DNA of 64,000 bases from positions 111,853 through 175,852 of the forward strand of contig JAQYPT010000048.1 of NCBI GenBank assembly GCA_028726625.1, in the 5' to 3' direction. The notes under the pieces were generated by a model. That model saw only the letters and a list, made by a program, of their open reading frames with translations, was not told the DNA's origin and ran no database searches. Source of the stretch: Prevotellaceae bacterium. GTDB lineage: Bacteria > Bacteroidota > Bacteroidia > Bacteroidales > Bacteroidaceae. How positions within the stretch are numbered: the first letter of the stretch is position 1; the number at the start of each line of letters is the position of its first letter. A program made the translations under genes and the position numbers. Shown here piece by piece: positions 1 through 8,604 of the stretch.

Positions 1-3
1 GTT

Positions 4-11
4 TATCTTTG
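4..11 (+). promoter_or_regulatory. -7 promoter element, probably for xerD
   Basis: TATCTTTG matches the Bacteroidota -7 consensus TAnnTTTG. Any -33 box would lie outside the window. It sits 84 bases ahead of the chosen xerD start. Confidence 0.5.
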
Positions 12-77
12 CAGTATTGCTGCCACCCGCGCATTTCTCTCTTTGATGCGGCGTGAAGGAGTGGCAGGTGTATGTTG

Positions 78-85
78 CAAAAATA
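78..85 (-). promoter_or_regulatory. Possible divergent -7 element
   Basis: On the minus strand this reads TATTTTTG, a match to TAnnTTTG. It would drive a gene to the left of the window. In Bacteroides-type genomes aroQ often lies divergent from xerD, so this fits, but nothing of that gene is visible. Confidence 0.3.
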
Positions 86-94
86 CGCATTATA

Positions 95-1060
95 ATGGAA
101 AGCAACAAAGAATCTATCGCGAATGTTGTCAAGGCCTACACGCGCTATCTAAAACTTGAACGCAACTATTCTCCCCATACGTTGGATGCCTATCAGCGCG
201 ACTTGCGTTGGCTGTTGGATTATTGTGAGAACGTTGGGATGCATCCCAAGGACATGCAGTTGAAAGATTTAGAGCTGTTCGCAGGCCAGTTGCACGAACA
301 CCATATCGGTCCAACTTCGCAAGCTCGCATCCTGAGTGGTGTGCGTTCGTTCTACCGTTTCCTGGTTCTTGACGGCTACTTAGAGCAAGATCCTACCGAG
401 TTGTTGGAATCTCCGCGGCTTGGGGAGCACCTGCCGGAGGTGCTGTCCACCGAGGAAGTGGACATGATAGAGAACAGCATCGACCTGTCCAAGCCCGAAG
501 GACAGCGCAACAAGGCCATCATTGAGGTGTTGTTCTCGTGCGGTTTGCGCGTGTCTGAGCTGGTCAACCTGCAGCTTTCCAATCTTTATTTGGACGAAGG
601 CTTCATCCGCGTCACCGGAAAGGGCAACAAAGAACGACTCGTACCCATCTCGCCCAAAGCCATCAAAGAACTGAATCTTTGGTTTCTCGACCGCAATTTG
701 ATGAAGATAAAACCCGGTGAACAAGACTATGTGTTCCTCAATCGCCGTGGTGCTCATCTTACTCGCACCATGATTCTCATCATGTTGAAACGCCAAGCCC
801 AGGTGGCTGGCATCCAAAAAACCATCTCTCCGCACACCCTTCGTCACTCGTTTGCCACTGAACTGCTCAAGGGTGGGGCCGACCTTCGCGCCATTCAAGT
901 GATGCTGGGGCACGAAAGTATCGGCACTACTGAAATCTATACGCACATCGATACCACGACCCTGCGCGAGGAGATACTCCTGCATCACCCGCGAAACGCC
1001 AAAGATAGGACCGATGAGGGCGGCAGACCGCCTGCCCACGACCTTGAAAGTCAACAATAG
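95..1060 (+). CDS. xerD: Site-specific tyrosine recombinase XerD
   Basis: Tyrosine recombinase that, with XerC, resolves chromosome dimers at dif during division. The 321-residue product has an N-terminal SAM-like core-binding domain (about residues 10-95) and a C-terminal catalytic domain. The full catalytic set is visible: R152 (in CGLRVSEL), K176 (TGKGNKER), H247 and R250 (HTLRHSF), H273 (LGHES) and Y282 (EIYTH). An in-frame start at 53 adds 14 residues that do not resemble the family, so ATG 95 was chosen. A LysR gene follows after 16 bases and may be co-transcribed. Assignment as XerD rather than XerC rests on overall similarity and length, so a small doubt remains. Confidence 0.93.
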   Translation: MESNKESIANVVKAYTRYLKLERNYSPHTLDAYQRDLRWLLDYCENVGMHPKDMQLKDLELFAGQLHEHHIGPTSQARILSGVRSFYRFLVLDGYLEQDPTELLESPRLGEHLPEVLSTEEVDMIENSIDLSKPEGQRNKAIIEVLFSCGLRVSELVNLQLSNLYLDEGFIRVTGKGNKERLVPISPKAIKELNLWFLDRNLMKIKPGEQDYVFLNRRGAHLTRTMILIMLKRQAQVAGIQKTISPHTLRHSFATELLKGGADLRAIQVMLGHESIGTTEIYTHIDTTTLREEILLHHPRNAKDRTDEGGRPPAHDLESQQ

Positions 1061-1076
1061 GCGCACGCTGACCAAA

Positions 1077-1985
1077 ATGAACATGCAAACTCTCATGAAT
1101 CTCGATTTACAAGTATTTAGAAGCGTGGCTCACCATCTGAGTTTCACCAAGGCCTCACAAGAGCTCTACATGAGTCAGCCTGCCATCAGCAAGCACATCC
1201 AGAAGCTGGAGGCCGCTTACCATGTTAGATTGTTCGACCGACTGGGCAACCGCATCTCGTTGACACAGGCCGGGCGACTGTTGCTGAAGCATAGCGACGT
1301 GTTGGCGGCCGATTACCAGCGACTCGACTTTGAGATGAACCGTCTGCGGCAGCGCGTCAGTGGTGGAATACGTATTGGGGCCAGCACCACCATCTCGCAG
1401 TATGAGCTGCCCCAGATGCTGGCCAACTTTCTCAAAGCTTACCCGCAGACGGACATCTCGGTTATCAGTGGCAACTCACGGGAGATAGAGGCAGCTTTGA
1501 TGGATGGTAAGATAGACATCGGATTGGTTGAGGGCATCGTGCGACAACCGCCCTGCAAGTATTCTTTCCTGATGAAAGACGAGTTGGTGACCATTGTCCG
1601 GTCGGGACATCCGCTGACGCAGCGTGGTTCCATCACTATCGGTGATCTGTGTAAACAGCCGCTGGTGTTGCGCGAGATGGGGTCGGGTACACTCGATGTC
1701 TTCGAGCGTGAGCTGAAAAGACACCAGTTAACGCTCGCAGACATGAACGTCCAGCTGTACCTCGGCAGTACTGAAAGCATCAAGCGATTCATTCTGCATT
1801 CAAACTGCATGGGCATCATTTCCATCCGCGCGGTGCGGAAAGAGGTGCTGGAAGGCGAACTGAAGGTGATTGAGATAGAGGATATGAAGCTTGAAAGAGA
1901 TTTCGTTTTTGTAGAAAAACACGGTGAGAGCGGCCAATTAGTCAATGTCTTCAAGCGGTTTGTCACGTCAGAATGTAAGGGGTGA
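1077..1985 (+). CDS. LysR-family transcriptional regulator
   Basis: LysR-type regulator of about 302 residues. The N-terminal winged helix-turn-helix contains FTKASQELYMSQPAISKHIQ, followed by a periplasmic-binding-like effector domain (about residues 90-295). ATG 1077 lies just after the xerD stop; ATG 1083 and 1095 are alternatives, and an upstream in-frame ATG at 1014 lies inside xerD. The next gene in the same direction encodes a YeiH-type membrane protein. A LysR gene (yeiE) also neighbours yeiH in E. coli, which suggests this protein controls that transporter. A perfect palindrome of the size expected for a LysR site stands before that gene. The effector is unknown. Confidence 0.92.
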   Translation: MNMQTLMNLDLQVFRSVAHHLSFTKASQELYMSQPAISKHIQKLEAAYHVRLFDRLGNRISLTQAGRLLLKHSDVLAADYQRLDFEMNRLRQRVSGGIRIGASTTISQYELPQMLANFLKAYPQTDISVISGNSREIEAALMDGKIDIGLVEGIVRQPPCKYSFLMKDELVTIVRSGHPLTQRGSITIGDLCKQPLVLREMGSGTLDVFERELKRHQLTLADMNVQLYLGSTESIKRFILHSNCMGIISIRAVRKEVLEGELKVIEIEDMKLERDFVFVEKHGESGQLVNVFKRFVTSECKG

Positions 1986-2029
1986 GGCCTGTCAAAATGC
2001 GATTCAAGGCAACTGTTAAAAGTTGCAGA

Positions 2030-2270
2030 AACGCTCATTTTTATACATGCAGGTTTTGCGTCGAGTTTTCTTTCAAATAGTAAAAGTAAGACTGCAAATA
2101 TGCGTTTTTCAGGGTACATTTTGCGTGTTGAAAACTTAAAGGCATGCTTTTGCCTGCCAATCTCTATGCTTTTATGCTCCAAGAGCATGCAGATTGATGA
2201 CCGAATGCATAGAGATTACGAGGAAAAAAGGCCGTCTTTACCGAGCATTTTGCAAGGGTTAAAATCACAA
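2030..2270 (+). repeat. Diverged copy (D) of the long dispersed intergenic repeat
   Basis: The 530-base gap between the LysR gene and the yeiH-like gene holds no convincing gene. The segment 2137-2174 closely resembles a module at 36872-36910 and the reverse complement of 17183-17222 (shared core GCCAATCTC and ATGCTTTT). Around 2230-2260 there is a weaker match to the right end of the three clear copies (GGCCGT...TTTA). The boundaries are approximate and by eye. As with the other copies, a + strand promoter follows about 210 bases downstream. Confidence 0.45.
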
Positions 2271-2424
2271 ACTGTTGATAATGAGCGCAGTATATTTTTG
2301 CGATATTTTGAAAAATCTGATGCCTCGTGCGGAATACGCCCAGGATTTTAGTTAAAAAACGTAAAGTTTTCTACGCGGTTGTATAGATATGAAGGCGGGT
2401 GAATGTTGTGTTGTTCTTACCATT

Positions 2425-2452
2425 ATAACTATAGGTTATGAGTTATAGTTAT
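2425..2452. promoter_or_regulatory. Perfect 9-bp inverted repeat, candidate LysR operator
   Basis: ATAACTATA (2425-2433) and TATAGTTAT (2444-2452) are exact inverted repeats around a 10-base spacer. The centre lies about 58 bases upstream of the start point expected from the TACCTTTG box at 2483. LysR proteins typically bind an interrupted dyad near -65. The promoter has no TTTG at the normal spacing, which would fit activation by the upstream LysR protein (inference). Confidence 0.55.
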
Positions 2453-2482
2453 TTGCTATACGTCCCATTGGTGATTTTTGTG

Positions 2483-2490
2483 TACCTTTG
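2483..2490 (+). promoter_or_regulatory. -7 element of the yeiH-like gene
   Basis: TACCTTTG matches TAnnTTTG, 28 bases ahead of the start codon. No good -33 TTTG is found 19-21 bases upstream. Confidence 0.6.
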
Positions 2491-2517
2491 CTGCTCAATC
2501 ATTAAAAAGTAAAATCA

Positions 2518-3558
2518 ATGCTTAGTGAAAAAAGAAGCAGCATGCTGCATGGCGTACTGTTGATTACCTTGTTTTCGTTAGCCGCTTTCTATATTGGCGA
2601 CATGGCGTTTGTAAAACGTTTGTCGTTCAGTCCGATGATAGTCGGCATCATCCTTGGCATGCTCTATGCCAACAGTTTACGCAACAATTTACCTGATACA
2701 TGGGTTCCGGGAATCCTGTTCTGTTCCAAGCGCATCTTGCGAATTGGTATCATCTTGTACGGTTTCAGACTCACCTTTCAGGATGTCACGGCTGTGGGGT
2801 TGTCTGCCATTCTCATCGATGCCATCATCGTAACCGTGACCGTTGGTGGCGGCGTGCTGATTGGTAAGCTGTTGAAGATGGACCGAAGCATCGCTCTGCT
2901 CACTTCCGTTGGCAGCGGCATTTGTGGTGCGGCAGCTGTGTTAGGTGCCGAGTCGGCCATCAACACCAAGCCCTACAAAACGGCTGTGGCCGTGTCTACC
3001 GTGGTCATCTTTGGTACGTTGTCGATGTTTCTCTATCCAGTGTTGTATCGCAACGGTGTCTTTGACCTGTCGCCCGAGTTGATGGGGCTTTTTACCGGTT
3101 CTACTGTTCATGAGGTTGCGCATGTCGTAGGCGCAGGCAATGCCATGGGACAAGGCGTGTCCAACACCGCCATCATCGTGAAGATGATTCGGGTGATGAT
3201 GCTCGTGCCCGCCCTGTTGGTCATCAGTTGGGCGGTTGCCCGCAATCTCACCAAGCGCGATGCCGCCGAACAAGCCAAAGGAAAGATTACCATTCCATGG
3301 TTTGCCATCTTGTTCTTGGTGGTTATTGGGTTCAATTCGTTCAATCTGTTGCCCGTAGCTTGGGTTGAATGGATTAATCAGTTTGACACCTTTCTCCTAA
3401 CCATGGCGATGACAGCACTTGGTGCTGAGACCAGTTTTGACAAGTTTAAAAAGGCGGGAGCGAAGCCTTTTCTGTTGGCAGCCATCTTATTTGTTTGGCT
3501 CATTGGCGGTGGTTATTGCTTGGCTAAATATGTCGTTCCTTTGATGATGAATATATAA
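2518..3558 (+). CDS. YeiH/UPF0324-family membrane protein (putative sulfate exporter)
   Basis: A 346-residue integral membrane protein with about ten hydrophobic segments and family-typical stretches such as GIILYGFRLTFQD, SVGSGICGAAAV and STVHEVAHVVGA. It belongs to the YeiH/UPF0324 (Cons_hypoth698) family, predicted to export sulfate or related anions; direct biochemistry for the family is thin. ATG 2518 follows a TACCTTTG promoter. The LysR gene upstream and the palindrome between them suggest regulated expression. A strong hairpin follows the stop. Confidence 0.88.
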   Translation: MLSEKRSSMLHGVLLITLFSLAAFYIGDMAFVKRLSFSPMIVGIILGMLYANSLRNNLPDTWVPGILFCSKRILRIGIILYGFRLTFQDVTAVGLSAILIDAIIVTVTVGGGVLIGKLLKMDRSIALLTSVGSGICGAAAVLGAESAINTKPYKTAVAVSTVVIFGTLSMFLYPVLYRNGVFDLSPELMGLFTGSTVHEVAHVVGAGNAMGQGVSNTAIIVKMIRVMMLVPALLVISWAVARNLTKRDAAEQAKGKITIPWFAILFLVVIGFNSFNLLPVAWVEWINQFDTFLLTMAMTALGAETSFDKFKKAGAKPFLLAAILFVWLIGGGYCLAKYVVPLMMNI

Positions 3559-3585
3559 GGTACTTGATATAAAAGTCCTTTTGAT

Positions 3586-3628
3586 GAACAACGCCACTTG
3601 GTTCCAGTAAAACCAAGTGGCGTTGTTC
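3586..3628. terminator. Bidirectional hairpin terminator
   Basis: A perfect 18-bp inverted repeat (3586-3603 with 3611-3628, 7-base loop) lies between the convergent yeiH-like and pfkB-like genes. No long T-tract is present on the + side. Confidence 0.8.
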
Positions 3629-3653
3629 GATCTTTGCCAATGATGAAGTGTTC

Positions 3654-4535
3654 TTATTTCTCGTGCTTTTCAATAATGGCTCGCACCTCTTCAATGCTTC
3701 TGTCAAAAGGTCCGCTGTGTTCTAACTTGAGTGTACACATGGCAGCGGCAAACTTTCCTGCCTCTTCGAAGCCTATTCCTTGTGAGCGACAGTACAAAAA
3801 GCCAGCCGAGTAAGTGTCGCCGCACCCCGTAGCATCTACTACTTCTCTCGGTGCATAGGCTGGGATGTCGTAAAAACGGTCGTTGGCATAAATGATAGAG
3901 CCTTCACTTCCCAGTGTTACGATAACCTCTTTTACTCCCCATGCGTGTAATTGTTTGGCTGCGTGGCGTGTGTCTTTGAGTCCTGTGATGACCTCCATCT
4001 CGTGTTCATTCACCTTGATGATGTCTGTACATGCCAAAATTTCCAGCTTGTCTTTCCAGTCAATGGGGTGAACATCCTGTCCGCAAACCTCGCGAAGAAA
4101 GCCTTGTGCATCAATAGAGATTTGTCCTTTGGTAGATAAATACTTCACTACCTCGGGTGAGAAATCGTCATTTAGAAGAGAACCGATATGGTATATCTTT
4201 CCCGTTAACGGTTTCATCTCCTCAATGGTGAAGGGATCAGCCTTCGCTAATACACGTTGTGAACGGGTATTTTGATTCTCTCCGTAGGTGTTTTCAAACA
4301 AAACGGTGTGTTCACTGGGGTACACTTTCACGTCAATACCCGCCTCTTTCATCTCTTGCGTCACTGGCATATCTTCGCTACCCACTTTGGTTACTAACTG
4401 AAAACTAACCTTCGAGGGTAGATGATTAAAAGCATAAGCCACATAATAAGCAGTGCCTCCCGACATGGAGACGGTCTGTTTATGTGTCGTATTCTTATCT
4501 CTCGTGATGTGACCCAAACAACATATATCTGTCAT
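3654..4535 (-). CDS. PfkB-family carbohydrate/nucleoside kinase
   Basis: A 293-residue ribokinase-fold kinase that would phosphorylate a sugar or nucleoside with ATP. Visible features are the N-terminal GG motif (SMSGGTAYY, residues 24-31), the second PfkB signature DATGCGDTYSAGF (from 234) with catalytic base D240, and the LGSEGS strand-turn before it. The substrate cannot be read from the sequence. It stands alone between a convergent transporter gene and a divergent helicase gene. ATG 4535 lies about 20 bases downstream of a minus-strand TACCTTTG box. Confidence 0.88.
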   Translation of the reverse strand: MTDICCLGHITRDKNTTHKQTVSMSGGTAYYVAYAFNHLPSKVSFQLVTKVGSEDMPVTQEMKEAGIDVKVYPSEHTVLFENTYGENQNTRSQRVLAKADPFTIEEMKPLTGKIYHIGSLLNDDFSPEVVKYLSTKGQISIDAQGFLREVCGQDVHPIDWKDKLEILACTDIIKVNEHEMEVITGLKDTRHAAKQLHAWGVKEVIVTLGSEGSIIYANDRFYDIPAYAPREVVDATGCGDTYSAGFLYCRSQGIGFEEAGKFAAAMCTLKLEHSGPFDRSIEEVRAIIEKHEK

Positions 4536-4555
4536 CGTATTTTCTTTAATTAGGA

Positions 4556-4585
4556 CAAAGGTATTGAAAAATAGCGAATATCAAA
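4556..4585 (-). promoter_or_regulatory. Promoter of the PfkB-family kinase
   Basis: On the minus strand TTTG (4582-4585) is followed by 18 bases and then TACCTTTG (4556-4563), close to the Bacteroidota consensus. Confidence 0.6.
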
Positions 4586-4774
4586 GGATTAGCTTTGTAA
4601 AAAAAATAAAATAGGAGGATTAGTTTTGTGTTTATTATGGGTACAAAACGTTGGTTCTTCTTTTGTTCTTCGCAGGGTGTCGTGTCGACGCATCATGTTT
4701 GTTTGGCATTGATAATCAAAACGATGCCGAATGTTAATGTTTGTATCACAATAGGTAGAAATAAGTGCATTTGC

Positions 4775-4805
4775 TTTGCGCATCCACGGAATAGCCGTAC
4801 CTTTG
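4775..4805 (+). promoter_or_regulatory. Consensus promoter of the DEAD-box helicase
   Basis: TTTG (4775-4778), 19 bases, then TACCTTTG (4798-4805) is an exact Bacteroidota promoter. It decides the start of the next gene: the upstream in-frame ATG at 4776 lies inside it and cannot be used by transcripts from here. Confidence 0.85.
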
Positions 4806-4826
4806 CACCCGATTAAAGAAAAGAAT

Positions 4827-6710
4827 TTGAAGACATTTGAAGAATTAGGCGTTAGCGAAGAGATTCGACGCGCCATTGAGGAGCTGGGGTTTGTACATCC
4901 CATGCCAGTACAAGAAGAGGTCATCCCTTATTTGTTGGGAAACAAGAACGATGTAATTGCATTAGCACAGACAGGAACAGGTAAAACGGCAGCATACGGC
5001 TTGCCCCTTTTGCAGAAAATAGATGTTGCCAGCAAGCATACGCAAGCCATTATTTTAAGTCCTACACGCGAATTGTGTTTGCAAATCGCTGATGACTTGA
5101 AGGATTTTGCTAAATATATCAAGAATCTACACGTAGAACCCGTGTATGGAGGTGCCAGTATCGTCACCCAAATTCATGCGCTCAAACATGGCGCACAAAT
5201 CATTGTGGCGACTCCGGGACGACTCATCGACCTGATGAACCGTGGAGTAGCAAAGCTTGACCATGTAAACAACGTGGTGTTGGATGAGGCTGATGAGATG
5301 TTGAACATGGGTTTCTCGGAGAGTATCAATACCATTTTGGCAGGCGTTCCCGACGACCGCAACACCTTGTTGTTCTCGGCAACCATGAGCAACGAGATAG
5401 AAAAGATTGCCAAGACCTACTTGCGTGACTACAAGGAGATTGTAGTGGGAAGCCGAAACGAAGGTGCCGAAAACGTGAACCACATTTATTATATGGTGAA
5501 TGCGCGTGACAAATACTTGGCACTGAAGCGCATCGTGGATTACTACCCACGCATTTTTGCCATTATCTTCTGCCGAACAAAGATTGAAACGCAAGAGATT
5601 GCCGACAAACTTATCAAGGATGGATACAACGCAGAGGCGCTTCATGGCGACTTGAGTCAGCAACAGCGCGACCTCACCATGCAGAAGTTTCGCCAACACG
5701 TCACCCAGCTGTTGGTGGCAACCGATGTGGCTGCACGTGGATTGGATGTGGACGACCTGACGCATGTCATCAACTATGGCATGCCCGATGATACCGAGAA
5801 TTACACGCACCGTAGCGGACGAACGGGACGTGCAGGGAAGAAAGGTACTTCTATTTGTATCATTCACACCCGTGAGCGTTCCAAAGTGCGTGCCGTAGAG
5901 AAAATCATCGGCAAGGAATTTGTGGACGGCACATTGCCTACCGCACAGGAAATTTGCGCCAAGCAGTTGTATAAAGCCATGCACGACATCGAGAAGATTG
6001 ATGTTGACGAAGAGCAGATTGCGCCCTTCATGGTTGAAATTAACCGACACTTTGAATACGTCGACAAGGATGATATCATCAAGAAGATTGTCAGTTTGAC
6101 GTTTGGACGCTTCTTGGCTTACTACGCGAATGCGCCAGAGATAGAGAAACCCTCGCTCAAACGTGGCGACAGAGGTGAGGAAAAGGGTATGCGTGGTGGT
6201 CGAAAAGCTCGTTCGGAGCGAGGCGGAGGCCGCTCTCGTACACCCGAGAGAGGTTATCGTAGGCTGTTCATCAACTTGGGTAAGGACGATGGATTCTATC
6301 CCGGAGAGGTGATGCAGTTTATTAACCAGCATGTAAAGGGACGGCAGCAGGTGGGACATATCGACCTGTTGGGAAAAATATCCTATATCGAAGTACCCGA
6401 AAAAGACGCCAACAAAGTGATGCGCTCTTTGTCCGGAGCGACCTACAAGGGTAGAGAGGTGCGCTGCAATGATGCCAACGAAGAGGGTCATGGACGCAAA
6501 GCGCAAGCCACAAGAGGTGGCGGAAGGGCTGCAGGTAGACGTGCGGAGAGCGGGCGAAAGAATGGAAAAAGCGTGAAACGCCCCTCTTATCAGCAGGAAG
6601 ACACGGGCGACTGGCGACAGTTCTTCCAGCAACCCGAGGTGAAATTCAAGGGCGAGACCCCCGATTTCTCCGAAGAAGGTTGGGCACGCCGCAAGCCTCG
6701 TAAGGGGTAG
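4827..6710 (+). CDS. DEAD-box ATP-dependent RNA helicase with DbpA-like RNA-binding domain
   Basis: RNA helicase of the DeaD/CsdA type, likely acting in ribosome assembly or RNA turnover at low temperature. About 627 residues from a TTG start at 4827, chosen because the product then opens MKTFEELGV as in Bacteroidota relatives and because a consensus promoter covers the upstream ATG. In order: Q motif (PMPVQEEVI), Walker A AQTGTGKT (about residue 48), VLDEADEML (about 150), SAT (LFSATM), HRSGRTGRAGKKG, an RGG/Arg-Gly-rich linker, a DbpA RNA-binding domain (about 477-555) and a basic Gly/Arg-rich tail. The start codon is the main uncertainty. Confidence 0.93.
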   Translation: MKTFEELGVSEEIRRAIEELGFVHPMPVQEEVIPYLLGNKNDVIALAQTGTGKTAAYGLPLLQKIDVASKHTQAIILSPTRELCLQIADDLKDFAKYIKNLHVEPVYGGASIVTQIHALKHGAQIIVATPGRLIDLMNRGVAKLDHVNNVVLDEADEMLNMGFSESINTILAGVPDDRNTLLFSATMSNEIEKIAKTYLRDYKEIVVGSRNEGAENVNHIYYMVNARDKYLALKRIVDYYPRIFAIIFCRTKIETQEIADKLIKDGYNAEALHGDLSQQQRDLTMQKFRQHVTQLLVATDVAARGLDVDDLTHVINYGMPDDTENYTHRSGRTGRAGKKGTSICIIHTRERSKVRAVEKIIGKEFVDGTLPTAQEICAKQLYKAMHDIEKIDVDEEQIAPFMVEINRHFEYVDKDDIIKKIVSLTFGRFLAYYANAPEIEKPSLKRGDRGEEKGMRGGRKARSERGGGRSRTPERGYRRLFINLGKDDGFYPGEVMQFINQHVKGRQQVGHIDLLGKISYIEVPEKDANKVMRSLSGATYKGREVRCNDANEEGHGRKAQATRGGGRAAGRRAESGRKNGKSVKRPSYQQEDTGDWRQFFQQPEVKFKGETPDFSEEGWARRKPRKG

Positions 6711-6818
6711 GGCGCATGCCGTTCTCGTCTCGTTTTGATGACTGGACGCCCTATTTGTTTTGAGGGAGCGGCACAATCGTTATCCCTTTGGGCTTGAAAA
6801 TGAAAGATATATGCCTAC

Positions 6819-6877
6819 AAAACAGGCTATATTGGTGAGCAAAATAGACTGTTTTGCTGTCCAATATAGCCTGTTTT
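6819..6877. terminator. Long two-tier hairpin terminator between convergent genes
   Basis: AAAACAGGCTATATTGG (6819-6835) pairs perfectly with 6861-6877. Inside, AGCAAAA (6838-6844) pairs with TTTTGCT (6852-6858). T/A runs flank it on both strands. It sits between the helicase and the sulfatase genes. Confidence 0.8.
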
Positions 6878-6895
6878 TTGGTTTAGAGCGACGAC

Positions 6896-8458
6896 TTACC
6901 GTTGCTTTTTGTGTTCAGATGCTTGGGTAGTTGTGGGCAGTGTGACAGGAAAGCGCGGACTGTCTACATGCTCTTCTTGAATGATTTGCGTCATGCGTTG
7001 CACAATTTCAGGGTGTTCGGCTGCCACATCATGGTCTTCGTGTAGGTCTTTGGACAGGTCGTAGAGGTGTGGAATGCCTTTGATGACAACCATTTTCCAG
7101 TCGCCCATGCGTACTCCAATCTGATCGGTTTCAGAAAATTCCCAGTACAAATGGGCATGTTTCTTGGGTTGCGGTTGTCCTAATAGCGTAGGAGCGAACG
7201 AGATTCCGTCAAAATAATCCACCTTTTGTTTCTTGTTAGCATAGCGTTTTTGGTAGTTCTTCACTCCCACCAGCTCGCAAAAGGTAGGCATGAGGTCGTA
7301 AAAGGCAATTTGCAAGTCGCTTTCCGTACCAGCCGCAATGTGGTTGCGCCACCGTACAATGAATGGAATGCGGATGCCTCCTTCGTAACACTGTCGCTTC
7401 AGACCGCGCAATTTTCCGTCCCTTCCAAAGAATGCAGGGTCGGCTCCGCCTTCCTCATGAGGTCCATTATCGCTGGTGAAGATGACGATGGTGTTCTCTT
7501 CCAACCCCTTCTCTTTCAGCTTTTGCATGATTTGCCCCACATAAATGTCCAACCTTGAAATCATCGCGGCAAATTGAGCGTGGGTGTGTTCGGTGGCGTT
7601 ATAGCGGCTATGAGGTTGTCCGCCCCATGTTTTGTCCACAAAGAATTTTTGTTTATAATACGCCAAAAGCGAATCGTCGGGCTGTACCAATTCGGCGTGT
7701 GGAAGGGTATAAGTAAAGATACCGAAGAAGGGATGCTGGTTGTCTTGCGCATCTATCCAGTTCATCGCACGCTGATGAATCAAGTCGGCAGAATATTCAG
7801 GGCGTTGATAATATTGCTTACCCGACATGGGATAGCGAATGTTTTTGTCCAATATCAATCTGCTGACAGCGGTATCTCCACGCTCACGGCTGTATTCGTT
7901 GAGGAAATTGGGATAATACAAATGTGCCTGAAACTGACAGATATAGCCAAAGAACTCATCAATGCCACGCTTGTCGGGGGTCGACTCGGAGCCTTCGTAG
8001 CCACCAGCCCATTTGCCAAACATTCCTGTTCGATAACCTTGGCTTTTCAAGATTTCTGGTACAATGACGTGATGGGCATCGTATGGCAGCTGTCCCACTC
8101 TTGAATAGTCTTCGTTTTCGCCGTATTTCACCATCGGAACATCTTTCCAAAATTCCTCGTTTCCACGTACTCGGGTGTGTCCAGTGTGTTGCCCTGTCAT
8201 CATGCAGGCACGCGAAGGGGCACTCACAGGGGCACCTGCGTAGGCTTGCGTGAACCGCATGCCTTCGGTGGCGAGCTGGTCGATGTGGGGTGTCTCAATA
8301 AACGGCTGACCGTAGCAGCCTAAGTCACCGTAGCCCATGTCGTCGCACATGATATAAATAATGTTGGGTTTGGATGGTTTTTGTCCTATTGCAGGTGTCA
8401 ATGCACACCCAGCCATGCTGGCGATGACAATTCTCTTGCTGATTTTTGGTTGTCTCAT
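6896..8458 (-). CDS. Secreted Ser-type sulfatase (arylsulfatase family)
   Basis: Hydrolyses sulfate esters, probably on host or dietary glycans, after export. The 520-residue protein has an N-terminal hydrophobic signal (about 1-25), the metal-binding IMCDDMGYGDLGCYG (D39, D40) and the sulfatase signature SAPSR at residues 79-83. Residue 79 is the position converted to formylglycine; here it is Ser, which requires an anaerobic (radical SAM) maturase. No maturase and no SusC/SusD pair is nearby, so it is a solitary sulfatase. Further motifs include FTSDNGPHEEGG. The substrate is not deducible. A minus-strand TAAGTTTG box lies 76-83 bases upstream. Confidence 0.9.
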   Translation of the reverse strand: MRQPKISKRIVIASMAGCALTPAIGQKPSKPNIIYIMCDDMGYGDLGCYGQPFIETPHIDQLATEGMRFTQAYAGAPVSAPSRACMMTGQHTGHTRVRGNEEFWKDVPMVKYGENEDYSRVGQLPYDAHHVIVPEILKSQGYRTGMFGKWAGGYEGSESTPDKRGIDEFFGYICQFQAHLYYPNFLNEYSRERGDTAVSRLILDKNIRYPMSGKQYYQRPEYSADLIHQRAMNWIDAQDNQHPFFGIFTYTLPHAELVQPDDSLLAYYKQKFFVDKTWGGQPHSRYNATEHTHAQFAAMISRLDIYVGQIMQKLKEKGLEENTIVIFTSDNGPHEEGGADPAFFGRDGKLRGLKRQCYEGGIRIPFIVRWRNHIAAGTESDLQIAFYDLMPTFCELVGVKNYQKRYANKKQKVDYFDGISFAPTLLGQPQPKKHAHLYWEFSETDQIGVRMGDWKMVVIKGIPHLYDLSKDLHEDHDVAAEHPEIVQRMTQIIQEEHVDSPRFPVTLPTTTQASEHKKQR

Positions 8459-8533
8459 ATATTTCTTGGTTTTGTTGGATTTTTTCTTTATCGCATTTTT
8501 CTTTTCGAAGAATCTTTGTGTGATTTGTGGTTA

Positions 8534-8541
8534 CAAACTTA
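8534..8541 (-). promoter_or_regulatory. Possible -7 element of the sulfatase gene
   Basis: Reads TAAGTTTG on the minus strand (TAnnTTTG). No clear -33 box is seen. Confidence 0.4.
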
Positions 8542-8604
8542 CATAAAAAAATCCAATCGCACATCAGTAGTAAGGATAAAAACCATTCTTGCAGGCAACT
8601 AAAA

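Noticed and set aside
380..1096. 238-codon minus-strand frame opposite xerD
   Set aside because: Shadow of xerD, with no motif and no ribosome or promoter signal.
2100..2351. 83-codon frame in the gap before the yeiH-like gene
   Set aside because: It overlaps the dispersed repeat module, has no recognisable features and is not preserved in the other copies.
5127..6776. 549-codon open frame on the minus strand
   Set aside because: It lies wholly across the helicase gene, has no domain signature and is a codon-bias shadow of the real + strand gene.
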